Made by a program: the position numbers and the translations under genes
Part shown: piece by piece, positions 33,769 through 42,540 of the stretch
How the letters are laid out: every line of letters starts with the position of its first letter
How positions within the stretch are numbered: the first letter of the stretch is position 1
Notes under the pieces: generated by a model
What the model saw: the letters and a program-made list of their open reading frames with translations, nothing else
Database searches by the model: none
What the model was told of the DNA's origin: nothing
Origin: Desulfobacteraceae bacterium
GTDB lineage: Bacteria > Desulfobacterota > Desulfobacteria > Desulfobacterales > SURF-7
Reading direction: 5' to 3'
DNA: 64,000 bases
Assembly: GCA_003599865.1 (NCBI GenBank)
Contig: QZKS01000087.1
Span: 1 to 64,000 of the forward strand

Positions 33769-34653
33769 GTGATGGATGAGAACGCACTTGAAATTCCGGG
33801 TGAGATATCGGAGGTTCATGTATGCTTGGAAAAAAAGGAGAGATTACATATGGAATTTCCAGAAAACAAGGCCGGCATTCAGCCTGTAAGATTCGGACCA
33901 GAGAGCGGATTCAAATTTAAATGTCATAAAGAGGTACGTTGTTTCACCAAATGTTGTCGGGGAATCAACATTATTTTAACACCATATGATATTGTTCAAC
34001 TTAAAAATCGTCTGGGGATATCTTCCGGCGAGTTTTTGGCAATATATACCGTACCGCAGTTGCTGGAGAAAACCGATCTTCCGGTTGTCACATTGAAGCT
34101 TCTGGATGATGAACAGCAGTCATGTCCGTTTGTAAGGGATGATGGATGCCTGGTTTATGAAAATCGACCCACAACCTGCCGCTATTATCCTTTGGGGGTG
34201 GCATCTTTAAGCCATAAGGAAGACGCAGATGGGGAGGGTTTTTATTTTTTTGTGGATGAACCGCACTGTCTGGGATTTGAAGAAGATAAGGAATGGACGG
34301 TAAAAGAGTGGAGAAAGGATCAGGGGGTTGATATCCAGGATGAGATCAATGCCGGATGGACGGACCTGATCGTAAGAAAGCGATCCTTTCCTGCCAATGT
34401 TCAATTAACGGAAAAAACCAAAAAAATGTTTTTCACTACCTGCTATGATATTGACCAGTTCAAGGAGTTTGTATTTGAAAGCTCGTTCCTGAAACTGTAT
34501 CAGGTTGATGACAAAACCATTCAGGCGATCCGGAATGATGAAGTCGCTCTTCTTGATTTCGGGTTTCGCTGGATGAAGTGGGTTTTGTACAAGATTGGTG
34601 ATTTTACAATCAATTCAGAGGTTGCACAGAAACGACAGGAAAGAAAAAAATGA
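33769..34653 (+). CDS. YkgJ family cysteine cluster protein
   Basis: FKCHKEVRCFTKCCRGINIILTPYDIVQLKNRLG...CPFVRDDGCLVYENRPTTCRYYPLG. Confidence 0.8.
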   Translation: MMDENALEIPGEISEVHVCLEKKERLHMEFPENKAGIQPVRFGPESGFKFKCHKEVRCFTKCCRGINIILTPYDIVQLKNRLGISSGEFLAIYTVPQLLEKTDLPVVTLKLLDDEQQSCPFVRDDGCLVYENRPTTCRYYPLGVASLSHKEDADGEGFYFFVDEPHCLGFEEDKEWTVKEWRKDQGVDIQDEINAGWTDLIVRKRSFPANVQLTEKTKKMFFTTCYDIDQFKEFVFESSFLKLYQVDDKTIQAIRNDEVALLDFGFRWMKWVLYKIGDFTINSEVAQKRQERKK

Positions 34654-34665
34654 AAATATGGCCCT

Positions 34666-34730
34666 GCCTGTCGGTCGGTTTTCCCGGATTGAAAAAAAGA
34701 AAGTATATTCGGGTTAACCGACGCACAGGC
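34666..34730. terminator. Inverted repeat between convergent genes
   Basis: GCCTGTCGGTCGGTT...AACCGACGCACAGGC, 15-bp arms with one mismatch. Confidence 0.5.
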
Positions 34731-34764
34731 CGGATTGATATGGGTTTTTGCTAAAAAGCAGCGA

Positions 34765-35802
34765 TCAATATTCGGTATAATATAGCCCTTTCAGATACCG
34801 GTCTGAATTCAGTCTTTCATGAATATCAATATGGAAAGCTTCTGCAGCCGGTTCAAAAATTTCAGGATTTTCCGCCTGCACTTTCCGGGCAGCCCGGACA
34901 ACCGTCTCAATTCCATTTTTTGTCATTCTTCCTAATGGTTGTCGGCACCTTCCGGAAGGCATGCCAAGAATCGACATCAGGGTTTTTGTGGCAAGGGGGT
35001 TTCTGGCCCGGCATTCCACATTTCCCCTGATGGTGGATTCCATCGTTTTCACGGTTACCAGTTCAAAAAGAGGTTTAAGGGCTTTCTGTAATTTTGTTGC
35101 CGGCCCAATTTCCCCTGCGGACAGATAACGAACCATTTCTGAGATCGCTTTGGGAGCGATATTGGAAATAACGGAAATGACACCGGTGCATTGAATCTCC
35201 GGATCGGTCATCATGGTAAACGTCAGCCCGTCATCACCGGAAATAATGGTAAAATCAGGTCCGCAGTATTTCCTGGTTTGTTTCATATTTTCCAGATTGC
35301 CGGTCGCCTCTTTTACAGCACGAACATTTTTACAGGTTTCCGTTAAGATTGCCAGATCTTCCGGGAGCAGTTGTGTTCCGGTTCGGCCGGGAATGATATA
35401 GGGAATAATATCCAGTGATGGAAAGGCTCCGGCAACCGGCTCAATGTATTCTTTTCGGATCTCAAGGGAGCTTGGACCATTATAATATGGATCTACCAGC
35501 AGGACGGCATCTACACCTGCATGGAGTGCATGCTTTGTAGCGGTAAGTGCCTCGGCTGTATTATTGCTTCCGGTTCCGGCAATGCATATACAATTATTTT
35601 TTGTTTTTTCAGCAACTTTTTCAATAACCTTGTTGTGTTCATCCCAAACGAGTGTCGGGCTTTCACCGGTCGTTCCCACAGCCAGAATTCCTGAAATTCC
35701 ATTCATAATCTGGAAGCTCACAAGTTGTTCCAGGCCGTGATAGTCGACTTCGTTGTTTTCCGTAAATGGCGTTATCAGCGCCGTAAATGAACCTGCTATC
35801 AT
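34765..35802 (-). CDS. DapA/dihydrodipicolinate synthase family protein
   Basis: MIAGSFTALITPFTENNEVDYHGLEQLVSFQIMNGISGILAVGTTGESPTL, YIIPGRTGTQL, VRAVKEATGNLENM; longer C-terminus than typical DapA. Confidence 0.85.
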   Translation of the reverse strand: MIAGSFTALITPFTENNEVDYHGLEQLVSFQIMNGISGILAVGTTGESPTLVWDEHNKVIEKVAEKTKNNCICIAGTGSNNTAEALTATKHALHAGVDAVLLVDPYYNGPSSLEIRKEYIEPVAGAFPSLDIIPYIIPGRTGTQLLPEDLAILTETCKNVRAVKEATGNLENMKQTRKYCGPDFTIISGDDGLTFTMMTDPEIQCTGVISVISNIAPKAISEMVRYLSAGEIGPATKLQKALKPLFELVTVKTMESTIRGNVECRARNPLATKTLMSILGMPSGRCRQPLGRMTKNGIETVVRAARKVQAENPEIFEPAAEAFHIDIHERLNSDRYLKGLYYTEY

Positions 35803-36169
35803 TCCGTCCTCCTAAATGATTCGAAGAAAAACCGAATAAATGGTTATAAAACACAAACCGCTTGAGATTTTATAAAAAATTCTACATGATCGTTCTATCT
35901 TATTCCGGCAGTTGTGAGATCTGTTTTTGCTTGACAATAAGACTTGCTCATATTAACCAGCATCGGTTATTGATTAACCCAGATAAATAGTATCAAATGA
36001 ATGGAATGTAAACACAAATATCTAAATTTAATGAAACCGTAAAGAGTTATTGCCCGGTCAGCTTGCACCTCGCTCCATTCCCTGTCTTTTCAGGAATGAT
36101 ATCAGATCGAATGATCAACTTTTTACATATACATCAAGATCGCCTATTGATTTTGTTGAGGAAATAACG

Positions 36170-36790
36170 ATGGAAAAATCGAGAAATGCCGAAGAATTCA
36201 TTGCCAGGCAGCGAGCTGCGATTGCCGCCAATCCGGAATGTGGAACATCCCACTACAATCTGGCTGTAGCTCTTCTGGGTCAGCAAAAGTATGATGAAGC
36301 GGAAAACGAGTTGATTGAGGCAATCAATTGCAGCCCGACCCTTGCCGAAGCCTATGTGCAACTGGGGGGCATATGCCTGCATCGCGGAGATCTGGAAGGG
36401 TGCCTGAATTATAATAAACAGGCTGTCAAGTCAAGGGCGGTATTTGCCGAAGGGTGGGGGAATATCGGTTTTGTCGAACTCCAGAAGGGGAACCTTGAGG
36501 AGGCGATTCGGGCCCTGAAAAAGGCGATTATCTATAATAGCCGATTTATTCAGGCTTATACCACTCTTGCCAATGCGTATCTGATGTCCGGTTTGATAGC
36601 GGAAAGTATTGAAACAAATCTGAAAGTAATTGAGATTGAACCGGATTTTCCGATTGCGCATAACAATCTGGCAATCTGTTATCTGGAACAGGGAAATCAT
36701 GAAAAGGCCATAGAGCACTGTGACCGGGCAATCGAGCTTGGATACCAGGTTAATCCGGAAATCCTGAAGGAAATTAACAGTCATCGGTAA
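36170..36790 (+). CDS. Tetratricopeptide repeat protein
   Basis: Start MEKSRNAEEFIARQRAAI; repeated TPR units such as HYNLAVALLGQQKYDEAENELIEAI, AYTTLANAYLMSGLIAESIETNLKVI, AHNNLAICYLEQGNHEKAIEHCDRAI. Confidence 0.9.
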   Translation: MEKSRNAEEFIARQRAAIAANPECGTSHYNLAVALLGQQKYDEAENELIEAINCSPTLAEAYVQLGGICLHRGDLEGCLNYNKQAVKSRAVFAEGWGNIGFVELQKGNLEEAIRALKKAIIYNSRFIQAYTTLANAYLMSGLIAESIETNLKVIEIEPDFPIAHNNLAICYLEQGNHEKAIEHCDRAIELGYQVNPEILKEINSHR

Positions 36791-36791
36791 T

Positions 36792-37955
36792 TTGCACGTC
36801 ACCACTCCCGGGTTTAATTTTTTTTTATATGATCGGAGCCAACCGGTTTCAGAGGACAGTCCGGTCTGGAACCGGAAGTTGCCGTCAGGCTGGAATTATC
36901 GGGTTGAAGACACCGATTTTTCCGTTTCTTATGGTGATTATTTTACAGCGGTACAATCATTTCTGGAAGAAAATAATCACCAAATTCTTAGAGAGGCGGT
37001 TTCCCTTCAATCCCGTAAAAACATCTCACCGGATCAGCCTCTATCAAAAAATGTTTACCTGGAAAAGCATGGTGCGCTTTATCATCCTTCACGAATCGAG
37101 CTGATTTTTCGGGAGGAGACAATCCAATTTGTCCTGAATGTTGCCGTATCTGCATCCGGACGAAAAATCATTGATCAGGAATATGCGGCCCTGACAAGAC
37201 TCTGCAAAGATTTGCATTGTCCTTACATACCGGCGGTATATGGAAAGGGATCGGGAAGAGCCGGCCAGGGGTCATATCCCATGTTTTTGGGCCAATGGCT
37301 TGAGGGTTTTCATGAGTTTCATCTTTCCGAAACATCCCCGGGAAAAAGAGAGATTGTCGTGTGGGATATGGTGAGTGGAAACCGGTATCTTTCCGACAAG
37401 CAGGCAAAACAACTGTATCGCAAGGCAGCATTTATCCTGACAAGCTGCTACCATCCCATAACATTTGAACACATTTTTCCCTGGCATCATGCCGCCGGGG
37501 ATTTTGTCGTAGGGTTGCAGGATAATTTGTTGGATCTTCGCTTGATAACGGTTCGTGGTTATTCATCTTTGCGTGCGGATAATGTGGATATAAATCTGCA
37601 ATCCATTCTGGAAACCATGCTGGTGTTTTTTCTGACTTTGTCTATCCGGATGCGGATAGACCGGCTGGATGGTGTTAAAGAGCTTGCATGGGCGGATGAT
37701 TTTTCGGTTCAGGAAACCTTGAATGGTTTTTTTGAAGCGCTGGAAACCATGCCGGAGGAAACGACAAGGGGGATTCCTCTTGCGGAATGTTTTGAATACT
37801 ATCTGTTTTCAATGGAGGAGAAAAATCTTTTATCGGTTGCGGAGGAAATCGTCGATCATTACCACACGCAGGTAATAGAGCGAAAGATTATTCAGGAAAA
37901 TATTGAAGCCCATATTGCCTGCATAAAACAGGGCCTGATCAACAGACATCTGTAA
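36792..37955 (+). CDS. Uncharacterised protein upstream of dsrA
   Basis: 387-aa ORF, TTG start one base after the TPR stop (translational coupling likely); contains EYAALTRLCKDLHCPYIPAVYGKG, LGQWLEGFHEFHL and PWHHAAGDFVV, loosely kinase-fold-like. Confidence 0.7.
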   Translation: MHVTTPGFNFFLYDRSQPVSEDSPVWNRKLPSGWNYRVEDTDFSVSYGDYFTAVQSFLEENNHQILREAVSLQSRKNISPDQPLSKNVYLEKHGALYHPSRIELIFREETIQFVLNVAVSASGRKIIDQEYAALTRLCKDLHCPYIPAVYGKGSGRAGQGSYPMFLGQWLEGFHEFHLSETSPGKREIVVWDMVSGNRYLSDKQAKQLYRKAAFILTSCYHPITFEHIFPWHHAAGDFVVGLQDNLLDLRLITVRGYSSLRADNVDINLQSILETMLVFFLTLSIRMRIDRLDGVKELAWADDFSVQETLNGFFEALETMPEETTRGIPLAECFEYYLFSMEEKNLLSVAEEIVDHYHTQVIERKIIQENIEAHIACIKQGLINRHL

Positions 37956-38080
37956 GAATTGAGATCAAAATAGCACAATATGCAATGGATTTACTTTTTA
38001 TAAATACAATATAAGGTATGTCATGTGTTTGTCATCAAGCGGAATGATCCGGATAATCCTATGAAAATAAACCTTTTTTA

Positions 38081-38109
38081 TTGACAAAAGCCGTGATTGA
38101 TTTTATATC
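38081..38109 (+). promoter_or_regulatory. Candidate sigma70-type promoter for dsrAB
   Basis: TTGACA - 17 nt - TATATC; implies a leader of roughly 150 nt before dsrA. Confidence 0.5.
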
Positions 38110-38271
38110 TCACAACTTAGTTTTATGATTTTTATTATAGAAAAGCATATATTTACTTTTTTTGGTAAATTTAGATAGTTAGTTGTTTGTGTTGCTTTGA
38201 CGATCTTGAAAAAGAGGATAGTGTATTTTTGAGTCAAGGTTGATTAAATTCTTATTTAATGGAGGTTAGAA

Positions 38272-39591
38272 ATGGCAAAGCATAAAACCCCTTTGTTGGA
38301 TCAGCTTGAATCAGGACCATGGCCGAGTTTTGTGTCCGACCTCAAGCAGGAAGCTGCAAAAAGGGCGAAAAATGAAAAGGGCCTGGAACTTCAGATTCCA
38401 AAGGATGTTGTCGAAGACCTTCTGGGTGTTCTGGAGCTTTCGTACAAGCACGGGAAAACACACTGGAAGCATGGCGGGATCGTCGGTGTATTTGGTTATG
38501 GCGGCGGTGTTATTGGAAGATATTGTGACCAGCCCACAATGTTCCCGGGTGTAGCACATTTTCATACCGTTCGCGTGGCTCAGCCGGCCGGTAAATTCTA
38601 CTCTACTGAGCACTTGAGAAAACTTTGCAACCTATGGGATTTCCGCGGAAGTGGAATCACCAATATGCATGGTTCCACCGGTGATATCATTCTGATCGGT
38701 ACCACAACCCCGCAGCTGGAAGAAATTTTCTTTGAAATGAGTCATAACATGAATCAGGATCTAGGCGGTTCCGGATCCAACCTGCGTACACCGGCTGACT
38801 GTATCGGCCAGGCCCGTTGCGAATACGCATGTTATGATACACAGGATCTTTGCCATACCCTTACCCTGGAATATCAGGATGAACTACATCGGCCGGCTTT
38901 CCCGTACAAATTTAAATTCAAGTTTGACGGATGTCCGAACTGCTGTGTAGCCTCTATCGCTCGTTCCGACATGTCCTTTATCGGAACATGGAAAGACGAT
39001 ATCCGGATTGATGCGGAAGCGGTAAAAGCATATGTCGGCGGCGAAATCAAACCCAATGGCGGCGCTCATGCCGGTCGTGACTGGGGTAAATTTGATATTC
39101 AGAAAGAAGTAGTTGCTCTTTGTCCCACCGGCTGCATGAAATACGAGAATAATAAACTCACCATCAACAACAGAGAATGCACCCGCTGCATGCATTGTAT
39201 CAATGCAATGCCACGTGCATTGAGAATTGGTAAAGAAACAGGATGCTCAATCCTGGTTGGTGCAAAAGCTCCGATTTTGGATGGTGCACAGATGGGCTCA
39301 CTCTTGGTTCCGTTTGTTGAAGTGAACAAGGATGATGGCTATCAGGCAATCAAAGATGTGGTTGAGGGAATTTGGGATTGGTGGATGGAAGAAGGCAAAA
39401 ACCGCGAGCGGCTGGGTGAATTGATCAAACGCCAGGGATTCCAGAAAATGCTTGAGGCTGTCGGAATTGATCCGGTACCACAGCATGTTAAGGAGCCTCG
39501 TTCCAATCCGTACATCTTCTGGAAAGAAGAAGAGGTTGAAGGCGGATGGACACGCGATATTGACGCATTCAGAAAAGATCATATGAGATAA
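38272..39591 (+). CDS. dsrA: Dissimilatory sulfite reductase alpha subunit
   Basis: MAKHKTPLLDQLESGPWPSFVSDLKQEA; DCIGQARCEYACYDTQDLC, FDGCPNCCVASIARSD siroheme/4Fe4S motifs; ferredoxin insert CTRCMHCINAMPRAL. Confidence 0.99.
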   Translation: MAKHKTPLLDQLESGPWPSFVSDLKQEAAKRAKNEKGLELQIPKDVVEDLLGVLELSYKHGKTHWKHGGIVGVFGYGGGVIGRYCDQPTMFPGVAHFHTVRVAQPAGKFYSTEHLRKLCNLWDFRGSGITNMHGSTGDIILIGTTTPQLEEIFFEMSHNMNQDLGGSGSNLRTPADCIGQARCEYACYDTQDLCHTLTLEYQDELHRPAFPYKFKFKFDGCPNCCVASIARSDMSFIGTWKDDIRIDAEAVKAYVGGEIKPNGGAHAGRDWGKFDIQKEVVALCPTGCMKYENNKLTINNRECTRCMHCINAMPRALRIGKETGCSILVGAKAPILDGAQMGSLLVPFVEVNKDDGYQAIKDVVEGIWDWWMEEGKNRERLGELIKRQGFQKMLEAVGIDPVPQHVKEPRSNPYIFWKEEEVEGGWTRDIDAFRKDHMR

Positions 39592-39603
39592 GGGGGTAAT
39601 AAA

Positions 39604-40749
39604 ATGGCTTTTGTATCTTCAGGTTATAATCCTGACAAACCGATGGAAAACAGGATTTCCGATATCGGACCACGGCACTTTGAAGAATTTTACCCCGAAG
39701 TTATCAAGAAAAATAAGGGTAAATGGCTGTATCATGAAATTCTGGAACCCGGTATTCTGGTTCATGTTGCCGAATCCGGCGACAAAGTTTATACGGTAAG
39801 ATGTGGTGGTGCTCGCCTCATGAGTACCAGCCTGATCGAAGAAATTTGTGATATCGCTGACAAACATTGTAACGGAAAATTGCGTTTTACCACCCGTAAC
39901 AATATCGAGTTTATGGTGGACAGGGAAGACAAAGTCGCTCCGCTGAAACAGGATCTTCAGAGCCGTAAGTTTGCAGGCGGCAGCTTCAAGTTCCCCATTG
40001 GCGGAACCGGCGCGGGTATCACCAATATCGTTCATACCCAGGGATGGATTCACTGCCATACACCGGCTACCGATGCATCCGGCCCGGTAAAGGCGACCAT
40101 GGACGTTTTGTTTGATGACTTCCAGAACATGCGTCTTCCGGCACACCTTCGTGTTTCTTTGGCCTGCTGTCTGAACATGTGCGGTGCCGTGCATTGCTCC
40201 GACATAGCGATTCTGGGATACCACAGAAAACCGCCGCTTCTGGATCATGAGTATCTTGACAAGATGTGTGAAATTCCTTTGGCGATTGCCGCTTGTCCGA
40301 CTGCAGCCATCAAACCGGCGAAAGTTGATTTCAAGGGCACGGAAGTAAAGAGTGTCGCGGTCAATAACGAACGATGTATGTTCTGTGGTAACTGCTACAC
40401 CATGTGTCCTTCCATGCCGCTTGCGGACAGAGATGGAGACGGTATCGTAATCATGGCCGGTGGAAAGGTTTCCAACAGAATCAGCACACCCAAGTTTTCC
40501 AAGGTTGTTGTTGCATTCATTCCCAACGAGCCCCCGAGATGGCCGAAGACCACAGAAGTAATCAAGAAGATGGTTGAAGCGTATGCAAAGGGTGCTAACA
40601 AGTATGAACGCCTTGGCGAATGGGCCGAGAGAATCGGATGGGAAAGATTCTTTGACGTGTGTGAAATTGACTTTACCCACCATCTGATAGATGATTTCCG
40701 TGATCCAGCTTACTATACATGGCGCCAGACAACACAGTTCAAATTTTAA
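39604..40749 (+). CDS. dsrB: Dissimilatory sulfite reductase beta subunit
   Basis: [72 protein letters not shown]. Confidence 0.99.
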   Translation: MAFVSSGYNPDKPMENRISDIGPRHFEEFYPEVIKKNKGKWLYHEILEPGILVHVAESGDKVYTVRCGGARLMSTSLIEEICDIADKHCNGKLRFTTRNNIEFMVDREDKVAPLKQDLQSRKFAGGSFKFPIGGTGAGITNIVHTQGWIHCHTPATDASGPVKATMDVLFDDFQNMRLPAHLRVSLACCLNMCGAVHCSDIAILGYHRKPPLLDHEYLDKMCEIPLAIAACPTAAIKPAKVDFKGTEVKSVAVNNERCMFCGNCYTMCPSMPLADRDGDGIVIMAGGKVSNRISTPKFSKVVVAFIPNEPPRWPKTTEVIKKMVEAYAKGANKYERLGEWAERIGWERFFDVCEIDFTHHLIDDFRDPAYYTWRQTTQFKF

Positions 40750-40764
40750 TTTGAATTTTTTTAT

Positions 40765-40793
40765 GCAGGGAGGGGAATTTCTCCTCTCCCTGC
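40765..40793 (+). terminator. Intercistronic hairpin between dsrB and dsrD (terminator/attenuator candidate)
   Basis: GCAGGGAGGGGA-attt-c-TCCTCTCCCTGC, 12-bp stem with one mismatch, followed by T-rich ATTCTTCCCTTT. Confidence 0.6.
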
Positions 40794-40822
40794 ATTCTTC
40801 CCTTTAAAGCGAGGAACGAATT

Positions 40823-41065
40823 ATGGATCAAGCAGAAGCCCAGGAAAAAATTGTTACAGCTTTGAAAGCAAAATTAAAATCCAAATCCAAATTCTATTTC
40901 AATGATCTTTCCGGTATCTTGGATATGAAACCACGAGAGGCCAAAAAATTTATCAATAAAATGGTAGAAGATGGTATTCTGGAGTACTGGTCAAGCGGCA
41001 GTACCTCCATGTACGGTCTTCCCGGCACCGGCAAACAGGCCGGCGCGGAGCACGAAGAAAAATAG
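40823..41065 (+). CDS. dsrD: Dissimilatory sulfite reductase-associated winged-helix protein DsrD
   Basis: MDQAEAQEKIVTALKAKLKSKSKFYFNDLSGILDMKPREAKKFINKMVEDGILEYWSSGSTSMYGLPG; position after dsrB. Confidence 0.96.
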   Translation: MDQAEAQEKIVTALKAKLKSKSKFYFNDLSGILDMKPREAKKFINKMVEDGILEYWSSGSTSMYGLPGTGKQAGAEHEEK

Positions 41066-41127
41066 AAGGACCGATTACCCCTGAATCATTTTTATTTTGA
41101 AAAAGATCTTTTCAGCGGCAGAAGGAC

Positions 41128-42534
41128 ATGACTGTTCCGGGAATCGTAATTTCCGCACTGAAAGGCGGAGCTGGGAAGTCCATCCTTTCCATTGGCATTG
41201 TTGCTTCGTTACGCGACAAGGGCAAAACTGTCGCGCCTTTTAAAAAAGGACCGGATTATATTGATGCGGGCTGGCTGGCGCTTGCTGCCGGCCGGCCTTG
41301 CTATAATCTGGACCTTTTTCTCATTGATAGAAACACCATTCAAAAATCCTATATCCAACATACGCGCTCATTTGATTATTCCATTATTGAAGGAAATCGA
41401 GGCCTTTTTGACGGAATTGATGTAGAAGGCCATACCAGCACGGCTGAAATTGCCAAACTTCTGGATCTGCCGGTTGTGATGTGTGTGGACTGTACAAAAA
41501 CCACAAGAACCATGTCTGCGGTTTTGCGTGGATGCATGCAGTTTGATCCGGAAGTGAAGCTCAAGGGGGTTGTATTAAACCATGTGGCCGGACCCCGGCA
41601 TGAGAATATCCTGCGGCAAAGTATAGAGCATCATTGTGGCATACCGGTAATCGGCGCCATCCCTAAACTGAAAACCGGTGATTTTCCGGAACGTCATATG
41701 GGGCTTGTTCCGACGCCTGAACATGCCTGGGCGGAAAAATCCATTTCCGCAGCAATGAATATCGTAAAACAGAATGTCGATCTGGATGCTCTTGTCCGGA
41801 TAGCAGAATCAAACACCGGGATTCTCGATGATCCGCCGGATCAGGAAACAGAAAATAGTATAGAAATTCATTTTGACAGAAAGCCCAGGATCGGCGTTAT
41901 TCGCGATTCGGCATTTCAGTTTTATTATCAGGAAAACCTGGACGCGCTGGAAACTGCCGGTGCAGAGCTGGTGTTCACCAGCCCCCTGACGGATGTCGAG
42001 CTGCCGCCAATTGACGCCCTGTATATCGGCGGCGGGTTTCCGGAAACGCATGCGCAAAAGCTGTCCGACAATGAAACCTACCGGAATATGATAAAGGATA
42101 TGGCTGATGATGGAATGCCGATCTATGCAGAATGCGGCGGTCTGATGTATCTTGGTGAGCGGCTGGAGATGGGCGGGCAGACCTATGATATGGCAGGCCT
42201 ATTTCCCATTGTGTTTGGCCTTTCCAAAAGACCCCAGGGGCATGGATACACGATCATGGCGGTAGATCAGGAGAATCCGTTTTTCCCGGTCGGAACGGAA
42301 TTGAAAGGCCATGAATTTCGATATTCCACCATTCAGGAGTGGCGGGGCACAGACGAGGATATGGTATTTGCAACGATCCGGGGTACAGGCTTCTGCAATA
42401 ATCGGGACGGTCTGAACCGCAAGAATGTCCTTGCCACCTATACGCATATTCATGCTCTGGGCATTCCCTTCTGGTCGTATTCCCTTGTAAAATCAGCTGT
42501 TGAGTATTCTCGAAAAAAATCGGAACAGAAATAA
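41128..42534 (+). CDS. dsrN: DsrN / cobyrinate a,c-diamide synthase family (siroheme amidase)
   Basis: MTVPGIVISALKGGAGKSILSIGIVASLRDKGKTVAPFKKGPDYIDAGWLALAAGRPCYNLD; GATase AECGGLMYLGERLEM; follows dsrABD. Confidence 0.92.
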   Translation: MTVPGIVISALKGGAGKSILSIGIVASLRDKGKTVAPFKKGPDYIDAGWLALAAGRPCYNLDLFLIDRNTIQKSYIQHTRSFDYSIIEGNRGLFDGIDVEGHTSTAEIAKLLDLPVVMCVDCTKTTRTMSAVLRGCMQFDPEVKLKGVVLNHVAGPRHENILRQSIEHHCGIPVIGAIPKLKTGDFPERHMGLVPTPEHAWAEKSISAAMNIVKQNVDLDALVRIAESNTGILDDPPDQETENSIEIHFDRKPRIGVIRDSAFQFYYQENLDALETAGAELVFTSPLTDVELPPIDALYIGGGFPETHAQKLSDNETYRNMIKDMADDGMPIYAECGGLMYLGERLEMGGQTYDMAGLFPIVFGLSKRPQGHGYTIMAVDQENPFFPVGTELKGHEFRYSTIQEWRGTDEDMVFATIRGTGFCNNRDGLNRKNVLATYTHIHALGIPFWSYSLVKSAVEYSRKKSEQK

Positions 42535-42540
42535 AAAGAA

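Noticed and set aside
39619-40683. 354-aa minus-strand ORF opposite dsrB
   Set aside because: dsrB is unambiguous; antisense frame is open by codon bias only.
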